This document shows, piece by piece, positions 47,055 to 59,376 of a stretch of 64,000 nucleotides of DNA. The notes below the pieces were generated by a model. The model ran no database searches. It saw only the letters and a program-made list of their open reading frames with translations, and was not told the origin of the DNA. The stretch's first letter is position 1; each line of letters begins with the position of its first letter. Source of the DNA: Salvia splendens (taxonomy: Eukaryota; Streptophyta; Magnoliopsida; Lamiales; Lamiaceae); the NCBI RefSeq assembly GCF_004379255.2, contig NC_056047.1, positions 17,064,293 to 17,128,292 on the forward strand. The letters run 5' to 3'. The position numbers and the translations under genes were made by a program.

Positions 47055-47384
47055 TATATAAGATACGCCATCGCTGGGTTGGGCCTGGGCTTCAAGTGCA
47101 TTTGGGTTTAGGCCAAATCTGAGTTTACAAAATGGAATTGAAGCCCACTTCAACCAATAAGCACAGCTAGCCCAAATCAGTTTCATTTCACCTTGGGCCT
47201 GGCCCTGGCACTGGATTGGCCCAATTCAGTTCACAAGTGTATTTGGGTTTCACACTATGGAGTTTGATTTCGTTTGTCAAAGAAGCGACAAATAAATCTT
47301 TGGGAAATGGAATTAACTAATTATGATTTGTGAATTACTCCAACAACTCATTTTCAATTTCTCATTCACATTTTACATTTTATT
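47055..47384. other. intergenic, nothing recognised
   Basis: GGGCC-rich patches (TTGGGCCTGGGC, GGCCTGGCCCTGGC) without coding frame. Confidence 0.35.
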
Positions 47385-50300
47385 ATAAGAACTACATAAA
47401 TACCCGATCTTTCACTTCTCACATAAATGGTACTTAATCTTTACTTTATATCGTTTTTTTACCTATAAATCACATTTTTAGTACCTGATGTAATTTTCAC
47501 CCCAAAACACCCTTGAAACAAATATATTATCTCATTTATGTCATAGAGAATATTTTAAGGCATACACAAAACTAGTATCAAAAGTGATATTATAATATTG
47601 AAGTAACGGAAAAAAGGAGTGCGGTAATAGATGTATTACAATCCCACAGGGTCCAGAGGATTCGCTAGATCACATGGTCTAGGAGATCGTGGAACCTTCA
47701 GAATTTGGTCGTTGGACACACACTTTCCCGCTTCAAAACCTCAACCCACTACACTATTGGCTAGTATAAAGAAGTAAAGAATCGATCCCACGAGAACGGA
47801 TGTGTTAGCATGCATTAAGAGGGTTTTGGGAGAGTTTGGCTGCTGCCACGCAACAAGTGGGTTGAGAAATTAAACTATTAGACTTAGGAAATCAAAAGCA
47901 AGTTACTCCATCAACTATACCTAAGAAACAGAAAGTGAACGTAAGCATGCATGAGTAACAAAAATGATGATTTAACTAAAGAAACGCAACGACTAAGCCA
48001 CTTGACCGGGTAAGCTGGTTTCTTAAAACGGCTAACAAAGCGTGAATATGCAGTGGCCACCATTTTCCCGAATTACGCAGTACGATGGAAAATATGCAAA
48101 AAGTAAACAACACAAACGACAAATCCGACTACTAACTAACTTCTACCTTCATCTTCTCCAACAATTGAAATAACAGATCTGAAAATAGAGTATCAAGCAT
48201 ACGAAATAGAGCAATCACAGAACCTGTTGCAAACATTACGATCGAACACAAACGACTAGATCTAAACTGCTAGGCCGAGAAAACAAGCAGAAAACAGTAA
48301 TTATCCATAACCATGCAAAATTCATAATGTCACAACTCAGATCCACAACTCCTTTTAACAATTCTACTCAGATCAATAGAGAAAAATGCTCCAATACGTC
48401 AAACCCATACTCCTCAACTCCGATTCAAACAATTCAACGACAAACCAACTTCGATCAACGCGATCTCCACTCCGATTCAAACAACAGTTGCGAAAAGCAC
48501 CCAAAACAGTAAATACCAACAATCAAACATCAGAAGCAGCTGAACAGAAAACATGAAATTCCATAGCAACGATAGTCAAGTTCAACACAGAAGCAATAAA
48601 CGCCGAGCTTCTAAAACGGTGAAGTCTCGGCTCAAAGCAACGGAAAGCAACAGAAAACGATAAATTGTACCTTCGCCCTTCTCGAGGACGGTGTTACACC
48701 ACAAAATCCAAGCTAGACCACCACGAATTCCTAGAATTTTACCCCATAATTATCTAAGTGCGCAGAAATTATGTGTGTGAGTGATTGTAACATCCCGAAT
48801 TATAGGGCTCGATGAAAGGTTTGGATATGTGGTGAGGAATAGTAGTTAAGTTAAACCGTAAGGTATAAATTTGATACGAAATGCCAATTAGTCAATTTTC
48901 GGCAATTTCTTTTGTCCGTGTAAAATCATAAATCGAAGCTAAGGGCTAATAATTTTATAAATTATAAATCATGGCCTAGAATAATTGTAAATAATGTGAG
49001 GAATTATTTTGGGCCATTTGAAGGTAATTGGAATTTTTATCGCAGGTTATTTCGGTTTTTCGCAAAATCGACGTCGAAACATTTGAGGTTTCAGACGTGA
49101 GTAATTTTAGATTAAACTAGAATTAATGTGCTACCAGATGGTATATAGAATTCATAAATGTGGAATCATATGATATGGAAATAAATTAGCACAAGAAATG
49201 AAATTAATTTAACTAATTAAATAACTAGAAATTAAAAGAAATTTCTAGAAAAGTTGTCACCTATTATTATCTATTAAGCTTGACTTCTTCTTTATTGGGG
49301 AAAGAGGATGAAAATCAGAAGCCATGGGAGAAGAGAGAACCGTGAGTTCTCATGGCAATCCTATGTTTCGATTTTTTATCGAAATATCGATCCAATCGCG
49401 TAAACGTTATGAAATCTAGCATAAAATTCAATATATATTAAGGTTAGAAATCTGAAAATTTTGAGCTCCATAGGCGTTGATGGATATATGGTTTTATGTT
49501 CGATTAATTGTTGAAAACGTAGTGTATGGACGTCGTATGCCACGTTTTGATGGGTAATTTCAAAGTTAAATTGCCATGGTATGAACTTGATGTTGAGACT
49601 GAAAATATACTTTAGGGTTTATGGTTTGGTGGTTAGATGTTCATGATAGATGAAATAAATGATTTAAGAGTTTATTTAACATGAATTGAAATAGAATTTG
49701 ATCAACAAGGTTTAATCCCTGTTTTTCAGTGAACAGTTCTGAATTGTTTGGTATGAGTATAATAGTGAACACTTTGGTTTAATAATTTCTATAATAACTA
49801 TGATGAGTTTAGAGAATTCTTGATTTTTAAGGAGAATTTAGGAGTTTGTTTACTATGTGTATAAATTGTTTGAACCATATGACCATAAACTGTCAAAATT
49901 CTGGTAAACTGCCTTTTATTTGAATTATTCTGGGTACTTTAACTAGAGTTAAAATCGAATAAATAATTTTTATATTAACTATATGGTGTCCAGGTGTTCT
50001 GGGAATTTTATGATAAATTAAAGAGTACAAACACCATTTATAAAAATTGTTTCGAAAATACTGCCAGAAATTGTCTGATTTTGGTAGTCTGTGGGGAAAT
50101 GGTGCTATCTCTTAAACCATTAGGATTTTTTGAATAAATCTTGTTGGATTATAAACTGGACTTCTCTGGGTATTTAAAAATATTAGGTCAAGCCTCTAAA
50201 TCCTTTCGAATGAATATAGAAGTTTTATGACGATTCAGTCCAGTGCAGTTGTTATATTAGAAAGTTAATGTATAAGTGGGATATTAAGATAATAGAGAAA

Positions 50301-51244
50301 ATGAATTCATTTAAGATGTTTGATCATGAAATTGTGATTTAGAATGAATATGAGTGTTAATGTAAATTTTGGGAACTTTCTAATTGAGGTTAGCAATTTT
50401 AATACACTAATTATATGATTATATACTTTCTATGAATAGTATTCCATGAATAGTAACAGAATACTTAGTGATTTTATTTGGAAGACTTAATGAGCTGAAG
50501 TTGATGAAAATAAGTATATGTTACTAATATTTACGATATTTATAGTATAAGGCATAGAAGCTTGTAACAGGAGTCGTGCAAAAATGAATGGACCTAGAAG
50601 ATAGCGAAGGGTCGAAAGGTGAAATAGGCTTATGTTCATAAGCGTGCGAGGTAGCGTATCCTCTATATGATTTTCGGTTCCTTTGGTTGAGATGATGTGT
50701 GCTATAATGTGATTATTTGTGCGATGTTAATTAAATAATGTGCTTAAATATGCTTATAAATTAATATGTGGATTGTTATGATACTTATTAATTTTAATAT
50801 GAATGATCTGCAGAAATAATGGTACGAATATGAATAAAAGACAATGGATATGATATGCTATGAAATGTAATAAATTATGAAGATCTGAATAATGTGAAAT
50901 ATATCTGAATAGATTATGAAAAGATATCTGAATGTATATGAAAAAGAAGTGATTTGATAGGTAGAGCCTGAATAAAATGAACACAAGAGAATAATATGTA
51001 AAGGTTATAAAAGTATATACTAAAAGAATGTCTGTGAATTCGATAAGAATGATTATCTGAAGTGATATTTGGAAATGGAATAAATGTGAAAAAGAGATTT
51101 GAAAGAAGAATATGAAATAAAACGTCCCGTTTGCTTGGTCATATGTGTTGGGTACAATTGGCATGCCATAGGACAGCAGCGCTACATTATCTGTGATCAC
51201 TCGTCTTCTGGATAACCGAAGCGAGGATCTTCTGTTATCTGATG

Positions 51245-51395
51245 GGCTCCTATCTAATCTGTCTGATATGCACCCTCATAGGTGGTATGATCATCTGTCT
51301 GATATGCACCCTCATGGGTGGTCTGATTATCTGATATGCACCTTATGGGTGGTCTGATTATCTGATATGCACCCTATGGGTGGTCTGTGCGGAGT
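51245..51395 (+). repeat. short tandem repeats inside the chromovirus LTR
   Basis: Four or so units of CTGATATGCACC...GGGTGGTCTGAT, 30-45 bp each. Confidence 0.8.
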
Positions 51396-51483
51396 CCTCT
51401 CGAGGACAAAATCCGCGCCTACATCTGATTCTGTTTCTGATCTGGTCCATGTACCCTGCCTGAAACCAAACAGATATTGGGGC

Positions 51484-52060
51484 TATATGATAAGATGAGA
51501 TAAAATAATATCTGATGACTTCTGAATTAAGAATCTGTAACCTGTGATCTGTGATATATGATAAGATGAGATAAAATAATATCTGATGACCTGTGAATAA
51601 AATATCTGTAATATGTGATCTGTGATATATGAAAAGATGTGATAAAATAATATCTAATGACTTGTGAATAAAAGATTTGTAATCTGTGATCTGTGATATA
51701 TGATAAGATGAGATAAATTAATATCTGATGACTTCTGAATAAAGAATCTGTAATCTGTGATCTGTTATATATGATAAGATGAGATAAAATAATATCTGAT
51801 GACTTCTGAATAAAGGATCTGTAATGTGTAATATGTGCTATATGATAAAAATAAGATAAAATAATATCTGATGACTTGTGAATAAATATATGTGATCTGT
51901 GATATGTAAAATAATATCTGATAACTCGGAAATAAGGATCCGTGATCTGTGATATATATAAAATAATATTTGATGACTTAGGAATAATGATCTGTGATAT
52001 GAAATATATAAAATAATATCTGATGAATTGTGAATAATGATCTATGATCCGTGATATGTG
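51484..52060 (+). repeat. 70-75 bp minisatellite inside the chromovirus LTR
   Basis: About eight units of GATGAGATAAAATAATATCT followed by GATGACTTCTGAATAAAG and TCTGTGATCTGTGATATATG. The later units are shorter and more diverged. Confidence 0.9.
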
Positions 52061-52270
52061 ATTTGTGAAAAATGATATATGATGATATACGAAATCTTGA
52101 GAAAACCAGAACTATAAGATACAATGAAAATGTTATAGTGTAGGAAGAAATAAGTGAGTCTGTTATCAAGAGACCATAAGACAAATATGACAAGAAAGAT
52201 ATGATGAATATGTGTGGGTATCTGAACAAGTATGCTCTGGTGTGAAAATTATGAGAATTTGGAATATATG

Positions 52271-52293
52271 TATATATATATATATATATATAT
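52271..52293. repeat. (TA)n microsatellite
   Basis: Pure TA run of about 11-12 units inside the LTR. Confidence 0.9.
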
Positions 52294-53208
52294 TGTAATA
52301 ATAAATCAAGATGTTAAGGAAATGATATTAAGAATGAAATATCTAAAGAGACAAAAGTAAGAAATATGGAAAAGTTGTATGAAGAAAGTACAGATAAGTT
52401 TGATATAATGAGATTATAAGAAATTTTTGGAAATTGAAATAAAAACAAGCAAAAGATTAAAAATGAAATAATATAGTTATTATAGTTACTATTGTCTTAG
52501 CTGAGAGGGTTGGACTCTGTAGTTTGGATATTGCTACTGGGCTTTCGAGCTCACTCCCCCTCCTTTCCCCCCCTGCAGGTTAGAGTTGATATTCTGTCAG
52601 TGGTGTTGAGCAGCTTTGCACATATTTGACGGGTCACTGGTGGTCAACTTAGTTTAGCAGTCGTGGCAGGTTGTGTAATAGTTAAATCTTTAATCTTCCG
52701 CTGGATAAGTATTAAGTTTTTTTAAATGTAATAGATTTTAATTGTTCTTTTAAGCTAAAAAGAAAAAGGAAAACTTCAGCACGGGTTTTCGATACTGAAT
52801 CGTGACATCACTTATTCGGTGGGTTTACCTACCCGGTAAGGGGTGTTACAGTGATGAGCTAAGAGCCGAAGGTGAATGATGATGATCTCTCCTCATGTTG
52901 TCTCTATTTATAGTTGAGGCTCAAACTTTTAGGGTAGTTCCTCTGCTGAATTGTCGATTTTGCCCTCCTAGAAAGTCCTTTAAACAAGACACTTTTCTGC
53001 TCACAACTGCTTCCTTGATCTCCTGGGTCAGGTTACAACTGGCTTCTTCATTCCGCTTTTCCTTCAGTTTCCTTTGTCTGGTGGATTTTTCCTTCTGTTC
53101 CCTTGATCTGACATATTCTCTGGACACCTGAACTTAACATATATTAGTTAACAGAAATCATAGAATTTAACCCCATAACCGATACATGAAATTGGCCTTA
53201 TCAAATAT

Positions 53209-54602
53209 CTTCTCTCATTCTCCTCACTCTTTATACTATTATTATTAATAATAATTAATTTATTTTTTAATATTATTCAATCTACTTAATTAGAATTATA
53301 ATTGTATTTAATACTAAAAACTAGTAGTAATTAATAAATAAATTATATTATTATTTAAATTATGAATCATATAATATTATATAATAATAATTTAAAATAA
53401 TAATAATAATTATTATTATTATTTTATATTAAATTAATAACTAATCAATATAGTCTTAATAAAAATTTAAAATTGTTAATTGTATTTATAATGATATAAA
53501 GAGTTGAATATTTTTAGTTAGGCGTTTCAACTCTAAAATGAGTATAAAATAATTTAATAAAATATATTCAATTGATTTAATTACTTTAAATAATTAATCT
53601 GGGTAGGTGTTTTGTTCTTGATTTATATTATATTATGAAAGCAATTAGATGTATGTATAAAACACTAAAAATAAAGAATAAAAAGAAGAAAAAAGAACAA
53701 AGAGGAAACATAAACTAAGGAGAAAAAATAAAGAAGAAAGGAAGACAAAATACTAAAAAGAAAGAAGAAAATAAAGAAAAAAGAAAGAAGAAGAAACTAA
53801 AGAGAAAGAGTGAACTACATAAATGGTACCTGATATTTATTTTATATCATTTTTTGTACCCTGTGACAAAAATAACCTTTGGTAGGAGTACCAAATATGT
53901 GATTTTTTTGTTATGGTGGATATTATTGGAAATTTTCAATTAAATAGTATCAAACATGTGTTTTGTTTTCTCTTCATTTCTTATTTCTTTTTTTCTTCTT
54001 TAGTTTCTTCTTCTTTCTTTTTTCTTCATTTCTTCTTTCTTTTTAGTATTTTATCTTCCTTTCTTCTTTTCTAGTTTTCTCAAAAGTTTATGTTTCCTCT
54101 TTTTTATTTTCTCTTCTTTTTCTTCTTTCTTTTTAGTGTTTTATACATACATCTAATTGCATTATAATATAAATCAAGAACAAAACACCTAATTAAATTA
54201 ATTATTGAAACTAATTAAATTAATTGAATATTTTTAATTAAATTAATCTATACTCATTTTAGGGTTCAAATAGCTCACTAAAAATATTCAATTGTTTATA
54301 TCATTATGAATAAAATTCACAATTTTAATTTTTTATTAAGACTATATTGATTAGTTATTAATTTAATAAAATAATAATAATAATAATAATAATAGTTATT
54401 ATCATATAATATTATATGATTCATAATTAAAATAATTATAATAGTAGTAGTTTTTAGTATTATAACAATAATATTATTATATTACTAATTAAATATAGTT
54501 ATAACTATAATTTTAATTAAGTATATTTGAATGATATTAAAAAATAAATTAATTATTTATTTATAACATCAAAATAATAATATTAATATTGCTTACTAGT
54601 AA
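53209..54602. other. palindrome core: AT-rich arms with AAT/ATT and GAA/TTC tracts
   Basis: (AAT)n/(ATT)n runs at 53392-53430 and 54366-54395. Purine-rich 53680-53810 faces pyrimidine-rich 53965-54160 in inverse. No coding frame. Confidence 0.6.
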
Positions 54603-54902
54603 TAGTATAAAGAGTCAGGAGAATGAGAGAAGATATTATAATATCACTTTTGGTACTAGTTTTGTGTATGCCCAAAATATCCCTTATGACACAAATGGAA
54701 AAATGTATTTGTTTAGAGGGCATTTTGCGATGAAAATCTCATCAGGTACCAAAAATGTGATTTATAGGTATCAAAAATGATATAAAATAAAGATAAGATA
54801 CCATTTATGTGCGAAAGTGAAAGATTAGGTATCATTTATGTAGTTCACTCAAGAAGAAACCAAGAAATAAGAAAGGAAGAAAAAATAATCACATGTTTGG
54901 TA

Positions 54903-55102
54903 CTCCTTCCGTCCCATGGTAGATGTCACACCTGGGAGATGACACATGATTTTAGGAGATGTTATTTTGTGTTAAGTGGTGAGAGAAAATATAATTTTAT
55001 AATTAATGTGAGAAGAAATTTTTTTCCAAAAGAGAAAATGTGACATCTTTTGTGATACAAACTAAAAAGGAAAGTGTGACATCTACTATGGGACGGAGGG
55101 AG
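54903..55102. mobile_element. Stowaway MITE, 200 bp
   Basis: CTCCTTCCGTCCCATGGTAG and CTACTATGGGACGGAGGGAG form the ends within TA. Subterminal TAGATGTCACAC pairs with GTGTGACATCTA. Confidence 0.9.
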
Positions 55103-55591
55103 TACTATTTTCAAAAATATCCTCCGTAACAAAAAATCACATGTTTGGTACCTAAGGTTATTTTTGTCATATGTTACCAAAAACAATATAAAATAAAGAT
55201 CAGATATCATTTATGTGCGAAAGTAAAAGATCATGTATCATTTATATAATTCACTCTTATTATAAAACTAAAAACAAAACTCCTTTTCAATTTCTCTTTC
55301 ACTATTATGTTCAGAAACAAGTGATTGCAAGCCCAAAATGGCCAAAATTATGAATGAGTTTCCACGCAGTCGACCAACATTTTGTAACAATCCAACTAAA
55401 CTAGGATCAAGATTCAAGAACACAGCAAAAGAGTATTTGTAATTGGAATTATATTTCTTCTTTGAGTCTTTCCCCATTAGTTCATTTTCAGACAACCTAG
55501 TGACTCAAACATATGTATGTATTCTATATAGTAAGCACAAGATAAGAAAATCATTTCTACACATCAAAGATATAAGAAGGAACCAAACGGA

Positions 55592-56350
55592 TCATGCAAA
55601 TTTAGCATTATCATCATCACTTAGCTCATCTTCAACCCCATGAAATTCCATTCTTGCAGAGGCCTGGTTAGCCCACTTGACAATCTTCTCAGCCTCCCTA
55701 GAAATCCTCTCCTCCTCCTCCATCGCCTTCTTCATCATCCTTCTCTGACTTCTCACAGAAAAATTACTCAAATCGGATAACAGCTCATCGCTCTTCCCAC
55801 AATTAAAACCCCTATTTTCTTTGTTCTTTTTCCTCGACGCCTTTTTAGGAGAACACAAAAAGCAGCCGCCTTTCGCCGGTGGAGAGGCGGACCGGCTAGA
55901 GAAACCATCGTAAGAAGAGTGAGACAGAGACTTCGCCGCATTTTTCTTCAATTTCCGCTGTGGGATTTCTTTGAAAGGTGATTCCGTATCAGAGAAGTTG
56001 TTATTTTCATCTGGGACTTCTGTCGAACACTTGGTGGGCTGCTTTTCCACATTCTTCTCCACGGGTTTTTCTTCTTCGCCGGAAACAAGGGGGGGTTTTG
56101 CTTGATTCGGGGCGTCGCTCACGTGTGAAAGGTTGAAGCTTTTTGTGGAGAGGGGAATGGGATTCGCGGCGGAAGATGGGAAAGATTTGAGCTTCTGAAA
56201 GCGGGTTTGGAGATGGGAAGGGAGGCCGTCGTCGTTGAAGCCGGCGCAATTGACGGCGGCGACCTGCTCGAGAACGGTGGCGTCCATGGCCTGAGATAAG
56301 AGCTCCTCGACCGCCTTGTCGTCGTCGCTATCAGTGAAGAAATCGGCCAT
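55592..56350 (-). CDS. plant-specific protein of unknown function, 252 residues, intronless
   Basis: The frame runs from ATG at 56350 to a stop at 55592. The N-terminus MADFFTDSDDDKAVEELLSQ is acidic and helical. The middle is Ser/Pro/Lys-rich. At about 160-172 a GGCFLCSPKKASRKK motif is followed by the conserved C-terminal block LLSDLSNFSVRSQRRMMKKA and EEEERISREAEKIVKWANQA. I recognise this layout from a conserved family of uncharacterised plant proteins; no enzyme motif, signal peptide or membrane segment is visible. Basic Lys/Arg clusters could direct it to the nucleus (inference). The GC-richer codons and lack of lesions support a working gene. It stands alone between intergenic regions. 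Confidence 0.85.
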   Translation of the reverse strand: MADFFTDSDDDKAVEELLSQAMDATVLEQVAAVNCAGFNDDGLPSHLQTRFQKLKSFPSSAANPIPLSTKSFNLSHVSDAPNQAKPPLVSGEEEKPVEKNVEKQPTKCSTEVPDENNNFSDTESPFKEIPQRKLKKNAAKSLSHSSYDGFSSRSASPPAKGGCFLCSPKKASRKKNKENRGFNCGKSDELLSDLSNFSVRSQRRMMKKAMEEEERISREAEKIVKWANQASARMEFHGVEDELSDDDNAKFA

Positions 56351-57060
56351 TGTTGGAGAATGACAAGAATTTCGGTGTGCGATTCTTGCTTTTGATTTTT
56401 CTTAAAAAGAGGTGTTTGATTACAGTCACAACGGCTCTCTCATGAATTTGGCGTTAGTAGTGGTCAAAGTGGGTCCCACCGCGTGCTTTATTGAGATTTT
56501 GAGACCACTAAAAATAATCATATGAATTGATGACACTATTAATTTATTATATTCTTTTATTCATACGTAATAATCTAAAAATAATCGCATATGAAAATAT
56601 ATGAAAATTCAAATGTGACACAGTTCCAATGGATTTGTGGAAAGAGGAGCACGATTCGTTTTTTCAGTATATAGATGACAAGATTTGTAAAGCTACTATC
56701 AATTATTGACCAACGATCTCATTAATTAAAATGTGTTTTGGTAAAACTTCAATGTTGTAGGTTCAAAATGTAATTCTTGCACATTTTTTGTTCTTATGGA
56801 TTGCTTAGGTCTTCAAAGATATAATTGACTTTAAGGTTTTATGTTCAAATTTCGACAGCGAGGTCTTCAAAGATATAATTGACTTTAAGGTTTTAGGTTC
56901 AAATTTCGATAGCGACAATAAGAGCTCCATCTATTCTGATTTGACTCATTATGTACACCAAGTACATGACCATTTCGTTGAAAAACAGACTCAGATCTAC
57001 CATTTTCCTTCTCAGTGCTATGTTAGACTAGAATATGGGGAAATTGTCTTTTGAGAATAA
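56351..57060. other. 5' flank of the 252-residue gene; tandem duplication
   Basis: A 54-bp unit (AGGTCTTCAAAGATATAATT ... TTCAAATTTCGA) is present twice at 56807-56914 with two or three differences. No other gene. Confidence 0.6.
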
Positions 57061-57690
57061 GGTCATCTACATCCTTGTCTCAATACCGTCTTTATACCGT
57101 CTCATCCCTTAACTATTCATGAGCCCCACTGCACTTTTTACTCTATCTCTTAACTAAGAGAGAATACCTGCTACCCTTCATCTCTTAATCATCTCATCCC
57201 TTAACTATTTATTCAATTTCATTTTTTTATTTTTATTTTCAACAAATTCAATTAATATTTCATTGAAATATTAAATTAATAATAATTCATAAAATCATTA
57301 AAAACCATGAAAATTACAACATCCGAAAATACAAAAAATATATAATTGAAATCCTAATATTACAATTTATTGAAATCCGCATAATCATGGAAAGTGATGC
57401 GGTGATCGTCTAACGGTTGTCAAATTTTACTCAAATATGCTCCATTAGATCCTCATAGAGTTGGGTGGGGCGATAGAATTACATGTCCTTGCCAGAACAC
57501 ACATTCGCTCTTGCAAAAAAAAAACATTTTTTGGAATTAAAAAAAAATATTTTTCAACGGATATAAACGACGCCCACTCGCGGACCGGCGAGTGGGCGTC
57601 ACGGCCGCACGGGAGCTCGCCAACATGCTCTCGGCGGAGGGATACGGGACGAGACGGAGTGGCCGCATCGCTGGCTCGATTCTGGCTCAA
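57061..57690 (-). mobile_element. Harbinger-family fragment, reverse orientation
   Basis: The left end GGTCATCTACATCC follows TAA. The first 200 bp match the inverse of the 3' tail of the elements at 1109 and 30238 (CCCACTGCACTTTTTACTC, CTTAACTAAGAGAGAA). GACGCCCACTCGC at 57570 matches their GC-rich 5' region. The right border is uncertain. Confidence 0.6.
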
Positions 57691-58316
57691 TAGTAATAAC
57701 TTGACACATTCATTGAGGAGTTTAGTGCAAAACTTTTCATTAATCTTTAAAAAAGTCTCTAAAATACATTCATCAATATTCGCTTATATTATCTAGGGTA
57801 TACGCCCAAAAAAACTCATGAAGTTTGGTCAAATTCTGGTCTATCTAGCAACTTTAAAAAATGAAAGATTATATCATAACTTTAACATTTTTCTCAATTG
57901 TCTCATAGTCTATGATTTGGGGAAAACTATGTATGCTTTTGGCAAATGAAAAATATCATATGCTCAAAAATTCGGCTATTTAAACGATGTCATTTAATAC
58001 ACTTTGTCAATTATATTCTTAATCTTTACATATGCACACACAATGTTGATAAATAAAAAAGGTAGCATGATCAACTTTTTTTGCTATGGTACAATTAAGA
58101 AAAATATCAAAGATATGATATAATTGAGATATCGTTATAATCCTCATAAAATTACAAGTGAAAAATAATTCAGATCGAAAGTTATAAAAGAAATAGGTGT
58201 TTGGAGATATTAAAATATCATAAACTGTCGTCACTGAAATTGATATGTGACATAAAAGATTCAAAAATCTACTAGTACTTATAACACTATAACAACGAAT
58301 CGAGTTCATTATCTAC
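57691..58316. other. intergenic, nothing recognised
   Basis: AT-rich; no conserved frame or repeat border. Confidence 0.4.
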
Positions 58317-58584
58317 ACTGCACTTAGACGTCACCACGGTTCGGGAACCGGCGGTTCCGGTTCGAAAAAAATGGAACCGGAACCGAACCGGCCAAGGATC
58401 GGCGGTTCCGGTTCCGAAACCGTGAACCGCGGAACCGCCTAGGTTTGCCCGGTTCCGGGCCGGTTCCGGGCAGGTTCATCCGGTTCGGCGGTTTTTTTTT
58501 TTTGCATTTTAAATTTGTAATTCAAGTAAAATATGTAGATATATTTGCATAAATAAAATTAGAATAAAGCGATGTTCAAATGCA

Positions 58585-58995
58585 ATTTTATTGATACAAA
58601 TTACAACTTTAAAATTACAAATTACAACTTAAAATTTACAAATTACAACTTTAAAATTACAAATTACAACTTTAAAATTACAAATTACAACTTTAAAATT
58701 GCAAACTACAAACAACTTTAAAATTACAAATTACAACTTAAAATTTACAAATTACAACTTAAAATTACAAATTACAACTTATTATTTAACATTACAAATT
58801 ACAACTTTAAAATTACAAATTACAACAATTACAAATCGAAAAATTTAAATACAAGTTACTTACAACAATTACAAATCGAAAAATTTAAATACAAGTTACA
58901 ACAATTACAAATCGAAAAATTTAAATACAAGTTACAACAATTACAAATCGAAAAATTTAAATACAAGTTACAACAATTACAAATTTACAACTTAC
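58585..58995. repeat. AT-rich tandem repeats inside the hAT
   Basis: First a series of AATTACAACTTTAAAATTAC units, then four copies of about 36 bp with AATCGAAAAATTTAAATAC and AAGTTACAACAATTAC. Confidence 0.85.
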
Positions 58996-59040
58996 AAGTG
59001 TTGACAAAAAAGACTTAGAAGATCATTAAAAGATATTCCT

Positions 59041-59376
59041 CATTTGATAAGTATCTTATTGGTGAAAAAGTGGGTATCTTTGGGGCAGATGGTACTGGAA
59101 CACAAATTTATATATGGAATCTGGATGAATGAGGATCAGATTATAGTTTAAAATGGGAAGCTGGGTTCACTGGCGGGAGTTCGTTTCATCGTCGGACTCA
59201 GATGAATATACCACCCTGATGGCCTGATGAAACGAACTCCCGCCAGTGAACCCAACTTCCCATTTTAAACTATAATCTGATCCCCATTCATCCAGATTCC
59301 ATATATAAATTTGTGTTCCAGTACCATCTGCCCCAAAGATACCCACTTTTTTCACCAATAAGATACTTATCAAATG
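59041..59376. repeat. near-perfect 150-bp hairpin (inverted duplication of a gene-like fragment)
   Basis: Arms 59041-59190 and 59226-59376 are inverse copies with three differences; the spacer is 35 nt. On the minus strand the right arm stays open: VKKVGIFGADGTGTQIYIWN, LDEWGSDYSLKWEVGFTGGS, SFHQ. This looks like an exon piece of a GHKL-ATPase (MORC-like) gene, tentatively. A transcript through it would fold into a long duplex. Confidence 0.9.

Larger units (their letters stand above)
48786..52850 (+). mobile_element. 4.07-kb solo LTR, chromovirus (Tekay-like) type
   Basis: Starts TGTAACATCCCGAATTATAG and ends GGTAAGGGGTGTTACA. GTGAT is duplicated exactly at 48781-48785 and 52851-52855. Ty3/gypsy chromoviruses of the Tekay/Del group have LTRs of this form and size, with a GGGCTTTCGAGCTCAC segment near the 3' end (about 52540). 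No gag-pol is present, so it is a solo LTR. It lies inside the 1.5-kb LTR. Confidence 0.88.
47599..53203 (-). mobile_element. solo LTR of about 1.5 kb, split by a second solo LTR
   Basis: On the minus strand it starts TGATAAGGCCAATTTCATG and ends CCGTTACTTCA. AATAT is duplicated at 47594-47598 and 53204-53208. The uninterrupted sequence occurs in inverse at about 54620-54660 (GAGAAGATATTATAATATCA), an empty site. Length is 1535 bp after removing the inner LTR and one copy of its duplication. A TATAAATAG box lies near 52905-52915 (minus). No retrotransposon genes. Confidence 0.85.
47385..54855. repeat. large palindrome, interrupted in its left arm by nested solo LTRs
   Basis: The left arm is 47385-47598 continued at 53204-53870; the right arm is about 53960-54855 in inverse order. 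Both ends carry ACTACATAAATG and ACTTTATATC/GATATAAAATAAAG motifs. The inner arms share GTTTTGTTCTTGATTTATAT and ATACATACATCTAATTG. A related terminus recurs at 53811 and 55170-55255, so at least two copies of one inverted-repeat family are nested. Superfamily not determined. Confidence 0.7.

Noticed and set aside
50754..52229. Minus-strand ORFs of 148 and 83 codons rich in Phe/Ile/Tyr
   Set aside because: Low-complexity frames through the AT-rich tandem arrays of a solo LTR.
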